From the NCBI GenBank assembly GCA_027030565.1, contig JALVEU010000070.1, forward strand, positions 1 through 15,141: a DNA stretch of 15,141 bases, in the 5' to 3' direction. Positions 6,628-12,119 of the stretch are shown here, one piece after another. The translations under genes were made by a program, and so were the position numbers. The notes under the pieces are model-generated. The model was not told the origin of the DNA. It was given only the letters and a program-made list of their open reading frames with translations, and did not search any database. Each line of letters opens with the position of its first letter. Position 1 is the first letter of the stretch. This DNA is from Gammaproteobacteria bacterium. GTDB taxonomy: Bacteria > Pseudomonadota > Gammaproteobacteria > JAJDOJ01.

Positions 6628-7791
6628 ATGAACGAGGCCATCCAGACGGAGACCCCGGAGCTGCCGTTGGGAGTATACCGCGCCCGTTTCCGGGCGGATG
6701 CCGCGCAGCATCTGCCGAAATGGACCGGATCGGCCTGGCGGGGCGTCTTCGGCCGTGCCCTGCGGTGCGCTGTCTGCGTGACCAGGGCCCGTAGCTGCGA
6801 AGGGTGTCTCCTCCTTCGGAACTGCCCTTATCCCTATCTGTTCGAGACCCCGCTGCTGGCCGGTTCCGGTGCCCCCACGCCCTATGTCTTGGTCCCGGGA
6901 GAAGCCCGGCGGGGCCATGGAGAGGGTCCGGGTGAAACGGTGGCGTTGGGACTCGTGCTGATAGGCGAGCGCGCATTGGGCATGCTCCCTTACGTCATTC
7001 ATGCCCTGGAGCGCGCCGGTGAGCGGGGGCTTACCACGCGGCGCGTCCACCTGGCGCTGGAAGGGGTGCAGGCGTGGGACAGTGGGGCGGGGGCTTGGCG
7101 TCCGATCTACACACCTGGTGCGCCGCTTGCCGGAGCTTCCCCACTGCATGTTGCACCGCCGCCCGTGCCGCGACGGCTGACTGTGCACTTGCTTTCGCCG
7201 TTGCGGATGCGCACCCATGGGTGTTTGTTGCGCCCGGAGGCCATGGATTTCGCCCAATTCTTCCGGGCCGTGGCGCGGCGTATCCAGGCCCTGGCTCGCG
7301 TGCACGGTGGAGCCGTGGACTCGGCGGTGTATCCCAGGCTCGTGCGCCTGGCAGCGGAGGTGCCCCTGGTTGATCCGCAGCTCGAATGGCGCGACTGGGT
7401 GCGGTATTCCTCCCGGCAACGGACCCGCATGCGGATCGGCGGGGTCATCGGCCGATTCCTGGTGGAAGGTGCGAATCTCGCGCCATTCATGCGATCACCC
7501 CAAGGCTTGTATATGCAAATGCTAATGATTATCATATGCGACATATTCCGGCTTGCTCTAGTCGGTAGGGCGCCCTGGGCTCGCTGGAGTTGTTTGCGTC
7601 GCGTCACGTTTATTGCAGAGGGGGTATCCATGGCTTCACCCAAATCAGACGGCGGCTGCGATGGTTGTTGCGCGCGCTGTCCAAAACGCCTGCGTGCGGG
7701 CACAGCGGTTCGCGAAATCTCCATCCGTGTATCGTCCGAGGAACGGGCTGCAGGGGCGCGCAGGCGGCCCTGCAAGGCAGGCACATCGTAG
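6628..7791 (+). CDS. Cas6-like RAMP endoribonuclease, C-terminally truncated chimeric ORF
   Basis: Residues 1-287 match the Cas6 family with PF10040-type C-terminus (pre-crRNA processing RAMP protein). The matching parts are YRARFRADAAQHLPKWTGSAWRGVFGRALR, a Cys cluster (C47, C50, C57, C60, C66), the block LTVHLLSPLRM (184-194), then WRDWVRYSSRQRTRMRIGGV (254-273) and IGRFLVEGANLAPF (274-287). Family members then continue with about 25 residues including the glycine-rich 'HVGK..TFGLG' loop that defines RAMP proteins. Here this is absent in all frames. Similarity stops at about 7488 and the frame runs by chance through AT-rich promoter DNA and a small ORF to 7791 (387 codons). It is probably a non-functional remnant. 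No CRISPR array or other cas gene is in the window. The start ATG 6628 has GGTGGGA 8 nt upstream. Confidence 0.72.
   Translation: MNEAIQTETPELPLGVYRARFRADAAQHLPKWTGSAWRGVFGRALRCAVCVTRARSCEGCLLLRNCPYPYLFETPLLAGSGAPTPYVLVPGEARRGHGEGPGETVALGLVLIGERALGMLPYVIHALERAGERGLTTRRVHLALEGVQAWDSGAGAWRPIYTPGAPLAGASPLHVAPPPVPRRLTVHLLSPLRMRTHGCLLRPEAMDFAQFFRAVARRIQALARVHGGAVDSAVYPRLVRLAAEVPLVDPQLEWRDWVRYSSRQRTRMRIGGVIGRFLVEGANLAPFMRSPQGLYMQMLMIIICDIFRLALVGRAPWARWSCLRRVTFIAEGVSMASPKSDGGCDGCCARCPKRLRAGTAVREISIRVSSEERAAGARRRPCKAGTS
7507..7535 (+). promoter_or_regulatory. Promoter overlapped by a near-consensus Fur box
   Basis: TGCTAATGATTATCA at 7520-7534 matches the 7-1-7 Fur consensus TGATAATNATTATCA at 13 of 14 specified bases. 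It sits on a plausible promoter: TTGTAT (7507-7512), 17-nt spacer, TATCAT (7530-7535). The Fur box covers the spacer and -10, the usual place for Fe(II)-Fur repression. Transcription would run rightward to the small ORF at 7630 and perhaps to the peroxidase at 7858. Confidence 0.72.
7630..7791 (+). CDS. Small Cys-rich ORF behind the Fur-box promoter
   Basis: This is a 53-codon ORF in the same frame as the truncated Cas6-like ORF but with its own strong ribosome site (AGAGGGGG at 7617-7624, 5-nt spacing). The N-terminus carries a C10-x2-C13-C14-x2-C17 cluster (GGCDGCCARCPKRLRAG); the rest is Arg-rich with one more Cys (C49). I do not recognise a family. It could be a small metal-binding protein made under iron limitation, a degraded gene, or chance. 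Position downstream of the Fur box and the good ribosome site are the support. Confidence 0.38.
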   Translation: MASPKSDGGCDGCCARCPKRLRAGTAVREISIRVSSEERAAGARRRPCKAGTS

Positions 7792-7796
7792 TTTTT
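7750..7796 (+). terminator. Possible hairpin and T-run after the small ORF
   Basis: GCAGGG (7750-7755) can pair with CCCTGC (7768-7773); alternatively CCTGC and GCAGG (7769-7781) form a tight stem. TTTTT follows at 7792-7796, about 10-18 nt after the stems, so spacing is not ideal for an intrinsic terminator. Confidence 0.25.
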
Positions 7797-7806
7797 CGCC
7801 TATGGA

Positions 7807-7821
7807 TGCGAATGCGTCTCA
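7807..7821 (+). promoter_or_regulatory. Weak second Fur-like operator before the peroxidase gene
   Basis: TGCGAATGCGTCTCA matches 9 of 14 specified positions of the 7-1-7 Fur consensus and resembles the 'AATG..TCTCAT' form of Fur boxes. It ends 36 nt before the start at 7858. Weak alone; suggestive because a strong Fur box lies 286 bp upstream. Confidence 0.25.
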
Positions 7822-7857
7822 TATGCGTCAGTGATGTATGATCGGGAGGATCTTACG

Positions 7858-9030
7858 ATGCGCTTCGGTTTCGTAGGCGGCCGATGCTGTGTGGTCGCCG
7901 TGGTGACACTGTCTGGGGTGGCTGGGTGTAACGGGGAGCGCGCCGATGGCCCGCCGCCGGCGGTCACAGCAGAAGCGCTGGGGGAGCAGCTGTTTTTCGA
8001 CACCTCGCTGTCCGAGCCGCCGGGGCAGTCCTGCGCCAGCTGCCACGAGCCGGGGCATGCCTTCACGGATCCGGACAAGGGGGTGCCCACCTCCGAGGGC
8101 GTGCATGCCGACCGCTTCGGTGACCGGAACACACCCACGGCCATGTACGCGGCGTTCAGCCCGGCGTTTCACTTCGACGAGGCCGAGGGGTTGTGGGTCG
8201 GAGGCCAGTTCCTCGACGGCCGGGCCGCGACACTCGAGGAACAGGCCAAGGCTCCGTTTCTGAATCCGCTGGAGATGGCCAACCCGGACGTGGAGTCGGT
8301 AGTGGAGAAGGTCCGTGCCGCCGTTTACGCCCCGTTGTTCGAAGCGGTCTACGGCCCGAGGGCGCTGGACGATCCGGAGAGGGCCTTCGAGCGGGTCGCC
8401 GAAGCCATCGCGGCCTTCGAGCGTACCCGGGTGTTTGCGCCCTTCAGCTCGAAGTACGACGCTTTCCTGCGCGGCGAGGCCCAGCTCACCGAGCAGGAGC
8501 TCCGCGGACGGGCGATCTTCGAGCGCCCGGACAAGGGCAACTGCGCGGCCTGCCATCCGAGTCGGCCGGGCCCGGACGGTGCGCCGCCCCTGTTCACGGA
8601 CTTCACCTACGACAACCTGGGCGTGCCGAAGAATCCTGGCAACCCGTTTTATGAGAACGATCCTGCATTCAACGCCGACGGTGCAGACTACGTGGACCCG
8701 GGTCTGGCCGACACGGTGCAAGCCATCCTGGAGCGCGACGGCGCGCTGCCCGAGGGCACCGCGCCAGAGGCCGAGCGCGGCAAGTTCAAGGTCTCGACCC
8801 TGCGCAACGTGGCCGTCACCGGCCCCTACATGCATAACGGCGTGTTCACCACCCTGCGCCAGGTGGTGCAGTTCTACAACACGCGCGATCTGCATCCGCA
8901 GCGCTGGGGTCCGGCCGAGGTGCCGGAGACCGTGAACGCAGAGGAGCTTGGCGACCTGGGGCTGAGCGACCAGGAGGTGGACGATCTGGTGGCATTCCTC
9001 AGGACGCTGACCGATAGGTATACCCCCTGA
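7858..9030 (+). CDS. Di-haem cytochrome c peroxidase (CcpA/MauG family), lipoprotein
   Basis: The 390-residue protein starts with a lipoprotein signal (hydrophobic segment then VAGC, lipid-bearing Cys24). It carries two haem c sites: CASCH (59-63) in the N-terminal domain and CAACH (229-233) in the C-terminal domain. The block TGPYMHNGVF places Met325 where bacterial CcpA enzymes keep the distal Met of the high-potential haem and MauG has Tyr. This favours a true H2O2 peroxidase reducing peroxide to water with periplasmic electron donors. Length and haem spacing are normal for the family. The start at 7858 has GGGAGGA with 7-nt spacing; upstream in-frame GTG 7831 and ATG 7834 would spoil the signal peptide. 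A bacterioferritin follows 86 bp later on the same strand. Confidence 0.93.
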   Translation: MRFGFVGGRCCVVAVVTLSGVAGCNGERADGPPPAVTAEALGEQLFFDTSLSEPPGQSCASCHEPGHAFTDPDKGVPTSEGVHADRFGDRNTPTAMYAAFSPAFHFDEAEGLWVGGQFLDGRAATLEEQAKAPFLNPLEMANPDVESVVEKVRAAVYAPLFEAVYGPRALDDPERAFERVAEAIAAFERTRVFAPFSSKYDAFLRGEAQLTEQELRGRAIFERPDKGNCAACHPSRPGPDGAPPLFTDFTYDNLGVPKNPGNPFYENDPAFNADGADYVDPGLADTVQAILERDGALPEGTAPEAERGKFKVSTLRNVAVTGPYMHNGVFTTLRQVVQFYNTRDLHPQRWGPAEVPETVNAEELGDLGLSDQEVDDLVAFLRTLTDRYTP

Positions 9031-9116
9031 ACATGAAATGTTTGCACCGACATCACCAGTCTGTGGCCGTCGCGAATCGCTCCGGCCGCAGCCCCACAAC
9101 GCACTGGAGCACACGC

Positions 9117-9587
9117 ATGAAAGGCGACGATCGAGTCATCGAGCGATTGAATCAGCTGTTGGCGGGCGAGCTGACCGCCATGGACCAGTATTTCATCCAT
9201 TCGCGCATGTACGACGATTGGGGCTTCGACAAGCTCTACGAGCGGACGCGGCACGAGATGCTGGAGGAGCAGGAGCACGCAGACCGGCTGATCCGGCGCA
9301 TCCTGTTTCTCGATGGGACACCTGACCTCACGCGGCGCGATCCTGTGGCGGTCGGACGAACCATCCCGGAGATGCTGGAAAACGATCTCCAGCTGGAGCG
9401 GGCAGTCGTGCAGGCATTGCGCGACGCCATCGCGCTGTGTGAGTCGGTTGGCGATTATTCCAGTCGCGAGATGCTGAAGTCGCTGTTGCACGATACCGAG
9501 GAGAACCATGCGTACTGGCTCGAGCGCCAGCTAGGCTTGATCCGCAGAGTGGGCCTGGAGAACTACCTTCAGGCCCAGATGGGCTGA
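9117..9587 (+). CDS. bfr: Bacterioferritin, subunit lacking the haem-ligand methionine
   Basis: The 156-residue four-helix protein has all ferroxidase-centre residues: Glu18, Tyr25, Glu51, His54, Glu94 and the last-helix pair Glu128/His131 (E127/H130 in E. coli numbering, one residue offset). The residue at 52, normally the Met that ligates the intersubunit haem (E-M-x-H), is Gln here (EEQEHAD). This is the pattern of ferroxidase-competent, haem-ligand-less subunits (alpha-type) in bacteria with heteropolymeric bacterioferritins. It would oxidise Fe(II) with peroxide or O2 and store the mineral. The start at 9117 gives the canonical MKGDDRVIERLNQLL; TGGAG lies 7 nt upstream. An in-frame ATG at 9033 is unlikely. 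A hairpin with T5 follows the stop. Confidence 0.94.
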   Translation: MKGDDRVIERLNQLLAGELTAMDQYFIHSRMYDDWGFDKLYERTRHEMLEEQEHADRLIRRILFLDGTPDLTRRDPVAVGRTIPEMLENDLQLERAVVQALRDAIALCESVGDYSSREMLKSLLHDTEENHAYWLERQLGLIRRVGLENYLQAQMG

Positions 9588-9603
9588 CGCGCCTCCGTCG
9601 ATT

Positions 9604-9653
9604 CCCGCCTGGCCGTGGCATTCTCCCTGGGGCCAGGGTCGGGCGGGATTTTT
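9604..9653 (+). terminator. Rho-independent terminator after bfr
   Basis: CCCGCC-TGGCC (9604-9614) can pair with GGCCA (9631-9635) and GGCGGG (9642-9647), followed directly by A and TTTTT (9649-9653). An inner CCCTG/CAGGG hairpin is an alternative. It lies 16 bp after the bfr stop. Confidence 0.65.
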
Positions 9654-9663
9654 CAGTCTATAG

Positions 9664-9729
9664 GCCCGATCAGCGCAGCGCATCGGGCGGAACGGCCCTC
9701 AATGCCGGGTGCGCTTCGGTTACCCAGCC
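9664..9729. repeat. Pair of REP-like palindromes
   Basis: GCCCGAT (9664-9670) pairs perfectly with ATCGGGC (9682-9688) around an 11-nt loop. Then GCCGGGT (9704-9710) pairs with ACCCAGC (9722-9728) apart from one mismatch, loop containing GCGCTTCGG. The 'CAGCGCAGCGCATCGGG ... GGTGCGCTTCGGTTACCC' layout looks like common proteobacterial intergenic palindromic repeats. Confidence 0.55.
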
Positions 9730-9730
9730 T

Positions 9731-9745
9731 CTACCCATGGGGTAG
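9731..9745. repeat. Perfect short inverted repeat
   Basis: CTACCC-ATG-GGGTAG forms a 6-bp stem with 3-nt loop, directly after the REP-like pair and perhaps part of the same element. Confidence 0.4.
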
Positions 9746-9759
9746 CGTGGAAGAACTCA

Positions 9760-9786
9760 CCACAGAGGGCACAAAGATCACGGAGC
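9760..9786. repeat. Three degenerate 9-bp tandem units
   Basis: CCACAGAGG, GCACAAAGA and TCACGGAGC follow head to tail and share nCACnnAGn. Similar 'ACCACAGAGGGCACAGAG' stretches occur between genes in many proteobacteria (from memory). No coding sense is visible. Confidence 0.5.
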
Positions 9787-9810
9787 GTTTGCGAATGGTG
9801 CCCAGGGTTT

Positions 9811-9905
9811 CCCTCCTCCGCTTGCGGGGGAGGGCCAGGGAGGGGGTAAAGGGCACACGCGCCTGCCCCCCTCACCCTAACCCTCTCCCCCTCGGGGGAG
9901 AGGGG
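9811..9905. repeat. Inverted doublet of REP-like hairpins (REPIN-like)
   Basis: Hairpin A is CCCTCCTCCGC (9811-9821), loop TT, GCGGGGGAGGG (9824-9834), with one G-T pair. Hairpin B is CCCTCTCCCCC (9881-9891), loop TC, GGGGGAGAGGG (9894-9904), perfect. Each has a CCCTNACCC-like tail facing inward (9835-9846 and 9866-9880), in opposite orientation, around a 19-bp spacer. The unit can fold as two hairpins or one long stem, as REPIN doublets do. No RAYT transposase is in the window. Confidence 0.68.
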
Positions 9906-9960
9906 ACAATCAGGACACATCTTCCATGATCATGGGTGTGGCCAACGGTCACATGAAAGT

Positions 9961-9987
9961 TAGGGGCGGGTTTGAAACCCGCCCCCT
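9961..9987. repeat. Long palindrome at the 3' end of the ADP-ribosylglycohydrolase gene
   Basis: GGGGCGGGTTT (9963-9973) and AAACCCGCCCC (9975-9985) form an 11-bp perfect inverted repeat about G9974. It abuts the minus-strand stop codon (9988-9986). It may act as a transcription barrier between convergent genes or be another dispersed repeat; on the minus strand it is followed by TAACTTTC rather than a clear T-run. Confidence 0.6.
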
Positions 9988-10792
9988 ACGGTGTACCGTC
10001 ATCGGCGCCGGCCCAGGGTGCGGGTGTGCCGGCGCGCTGGTACAAGGCGCGGAGCACACCGCGCATGTCTTCGGGCAGCCGCGCCCAGGCCTGGGCGGCG
10101 ATGGCTTCGGGCAGGCCGAAGCGGGCCTCGGCGACGGCGCCGGTGATGGCGCCCAGGGTGTCGGCGTCGCCGCCAAGGGAGATGGCGTTGCGCACGGCGT
10201 CCTCGTAGTCCGAGGCCTCCAGCGCGCAGACGAGGGCCTCCGGCACGGTGCCCTGGCAGGTCTCGTCGAAGGTGTAGGTGGCGCGGATCGCCTCGACGCT
10301 GCGCTCCAGGTCGTAGCCGCATAGCTCCGCGATCGTCTCGCGCACCGCTGGGGCGCCGGCACCCTGGCGGAACAGGAAGACGGCCGCTGCTGTGGCGGCG
10401 GCGCCTTTGAGCCCCTCCGGGTGGTTGTGCGTCACCGCGGTCACCCGTTGGGCCATCTCCAGGCATTGCTCCAGGCTGTGGGCCAGCAGGCCCGCCGGCG
10501 AGACGCGCATGGCCGCACCGTTGCCGAAGCTGCCGTAGGGTGCCGTCTCGTCGGAGAACAGCCATTCGTGGAAATACCCGCCGTAGCCGGCATCCGGGTA
10601 GCGGCGGCCCCAGTCCTTGAGGGCTTCCACCGGGTCGCGCCCGTGGAGCAGGGCGTCGGCCACGGCCACCGTGAGCACGCTGTCGTCGGTGAAGAAGGCG
10701 TTCTCCGCGAACAGGGGCTGGAAGTCCTTGCGCTTGATGGGGGCGAACTCGTAGACCGAGCCGATGATGTCGCCTGCGATGGCGCCGAGCAT
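9986..10792 (-). CDS. ADP-ribosylglycohydrolase (DraG/ARH family)
   Basis: The 268-residue protein has the dinuclear-metal motifs of the family: GAIAGDIIGSVYE at the start, TDDS (35-38), GNGAAMRVSPAG (91-101), HNHPEG (122-127), and GGDADT (207-212) whose Asp209, Asp211 and Thr212 complete the metal site. Such enzymes hydrolyse N- or O-linked ADP-ribose from proteins, nucleic acids or small molecules. The substrate is not predictable; the sequence is not obviously the nitrogenase-regulating DraG, and no draT or nif gene is near. The start at 10792 has AGGAG with 7-nt spacing. It lies 27 bp downstream of the DUF2130 gene and probably shares its transcript. The extreme C-terminus (APWAGADDGTP) is unstructured. 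Confidence 0.9.
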   Translation of the reverse strand: MLGAIAGDIIGSVYEFAPIKRKDFQPLFAENAFFTDDSVLTVAVADALLHGRDPVEALKDWGRRYPDAGYGGYFHEWLFSDETAPYGSFGNGAAMRVSPAGLLAHSLEQCLEMAQRVTAVTHNHPEGLKGAAATAAAVFLFRQGAGAPAVRETIAELCGYDLERSVEAIRATYTFDETCQGTVPEALVCALEASDYEDAVRNAISLGGDADTLGAITGAVAEARFGLPEAIAAQAWARLPEDMRGVLRALYQRAGTPAPWAGADDGTP

Positions 10793-10819
10793 AGAGGCGC
10801 TCCTTTCGTCAGGTCGGGT

Positions 10820-12034
10820 TCACGGGCCGCCGTCTTCGGCCGCAGGGGGCGGCAACTCGCCGTCGTCGAGCTCCAGGGCCGGGATGGCGGGCAGCGTGGC
10901 GCCGATGAGGCCCCGCATCTCGCCGTACATGCCCACGGTGTGGGTCACCACGCGCTCGATCTGCTTCTCGCGCTCACGCCAGATGCGTTCCATGGCGCGA
11001 CGCTCGCGGGCGAGCTGGTCCTGCATGGCGGTGAAGGCCTCGACGATGCCCTGCACCCGCTGGCGGAACTGATCGCCGGCGAGGTACTGATAGAGCAGCT
11101 CCATCTTCTCCTGCTTGCCCTCGGCTGCGGCATGGGCGAAGGCCACGCGGATGAGCTGCTCGCGCAGGGCCACGGCCAGGGCCGGCCAGGACTTGGGGTC
11201 GCAGACCCAGACCCCGTCGATGCGCGCGAAGCCGTGCACGCCGTCGGGCAGGGCCACCGAGACCAGCACGGCAAGGCCCGCGTTGCAGGCGCGCTGGTCG
11301 TCTTTGAGCTTCGCCAGCCAGGCGGGCTGCCAGTGCTTGGTGTTCTTGGTCTCCCAGACGATGCGCCCGCAGTCCCGCCCCTGGGTGTCGAACACGGTGT
11401 GGATGAGGTCGGCACCGCGCACGCCCTTGGGCACGGGCTCGATGCGGTCGTGGGGGAACTGGCCCCTGAGCCGGCGCTCCAGGTCCAGCTCCAGCACCTC
11501 GCCCTGCAGCTCCTGGGAGCCCAGCTCGCTGCGCCGCTTGGCGTCCTCCAGCGCGCGGCGCAGGTCCTCGATCTGCTTCTCCTTCTCCTTGAGCTTGAGG
11601 TCCTGTTCCTCGGCGAGCTGCCGGCGCAGGCGTGCCTCGAGCTCGCGACGGGCCTCGGCCTGCTGCTCACGCAGGCGCTGCTCCAATGTTCGGCGCTCCG
11701 CGTCCAGGCGGCGTTGGAGCTGCAGCTCCAGGTCGCGTTCCTTCTCGGCGACCTCCTGCTGGCGCTTGCGCAGCGCGAGCTCGGCGGCCTCGGCCTCGCG
11801 CGCCTTCTTGCGTTGCGCGGCGAGCTGCTCCTCCAGCATCCGGCGTTCCGCCTCCCAGCGGCTGCGCGCGGCCTCGGCCTCGTGCTTGAGCCGGGACTCG
11901 ATCTGCGCGCGCAGGCTCGCCTCCAGCTCTTTGCGCAGGCGGCGCTCGGTCTCCTCGCGGATCTGGGCGGACAGGGCCTCGGAGATGGGGATTCGGGTCC
12001 CGCAGTTGGGGCAGGTGATGACGGTTTCGGCCAC
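10820..12034 (-). CDS. DUF2130 coiled-coil protein with PD-(D/E)XK-like core
   Basis: The 404-residue protein begins with a zinc-ribbon-like CPNCG (8-12). Residues about 20-190 are a continuous charged coiled coil rich in Arg, Glu and Gln. A conserved globular domain follows (190-320): GVRGADLIHTVFD with Asp209, then CGRIVWETKNTKHWQPAWL with Glu228 and Lys230. The later RACNAGLAVLVSVALP segment is also typical of PF09903 (DUF2130). The D...E-x-K layout resembles the PD-(D/E)XK nuclease fold, but activity is unproven. A second short coiled coil (340-365) ends the protein. The start is GTG at 12034, with GAGGA about 6 nt upstream; it follows the RES gene by 85 bp. The opposite strand is also open for long distances because of repetitive codons. 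Confidence 0.88.
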   Translation of the reverse strand: MAETVITCPNCGTRIPISEALSAQIREETERRLRKELEASLRAQIESRLKHEAEAARSRWEAERRMLEEQLAAQRKKAREAEAAELALRKRQQEVAEKERDLELQLQRRLDAERRTLEQRLREQQAEARRELEARLRRQLAEEQDLKLKEKEKQIEDLRRALEDAKRRSELGSQELQGEVLELDLERRLRGQFPHDRIEPVPKGVRGADLIHTVFDTQGRDCGRIVWETKNTKHWQPAWLAKLKDDQRACNAGLAVLVSVALPDGVHGFARIDGVWVCDPKSWPALAVALREQLIRVAFAHAAAEGKQEKMELLYQYLAGDQFRQRVQGIVEAFTAMQDQLARERRAMERIWREREKQIERVVTHTVGMYGEMRGLIGATLPAIPALELDDGELPPPAAEDGGP

Positions 12035-12072
12035 AGGGTGTCCTCGCTCTGTGGTGGGTCGCGTGCGACACA

Positions 12073-12117
12073 GTGTGCCTGGTGGCACGCCCGGATGGAC
12101 AGACGGCAAGCTTGCCG
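12073..12117. other. Two hairpins between the RES and DUF2130 genes
   Basis: GTGTGCC-TGGT-GGCACGC (12073-12090) forms a 7-bp stem, and CGGCAAGCTTGCCG (12104-12117) is a perfect 14-bp palindrome 3 bp past the RES stop. No T-run follows on the minus strand. They could attenuate or process the message between the toxin-antitoxin pair and the downstream genes. Confidence 0.4.
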
Positions 12118-12119
12118 GA

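Noticed and set aside
6628..7800. CRISPR array or further cas genes near the Cas6-like gene
   Set aside because: No regularly spaced direct repeats of 25-40 bp and no other cas family in the window.
7613..7841. Two other small open frames overlapping the Cys-rich ORF
   Set aside because: They lack a well-spaced ribosome site and a plausible motif; the 7630 start is better supported.
9741..9929. Short + strand open frames between bfr and the ADP-ribosylglycohydrolase
   Set aside because: They run through hairpins and tandem repeats, have no ribosome site and give low-complexity peptides.
9986..10792. DraG partner of nitrogenase regulation
   Set aside because: No draT, nif or P-II genes nearby and the sequence only supports the broad ADP-ribosylglycohydrolase family.
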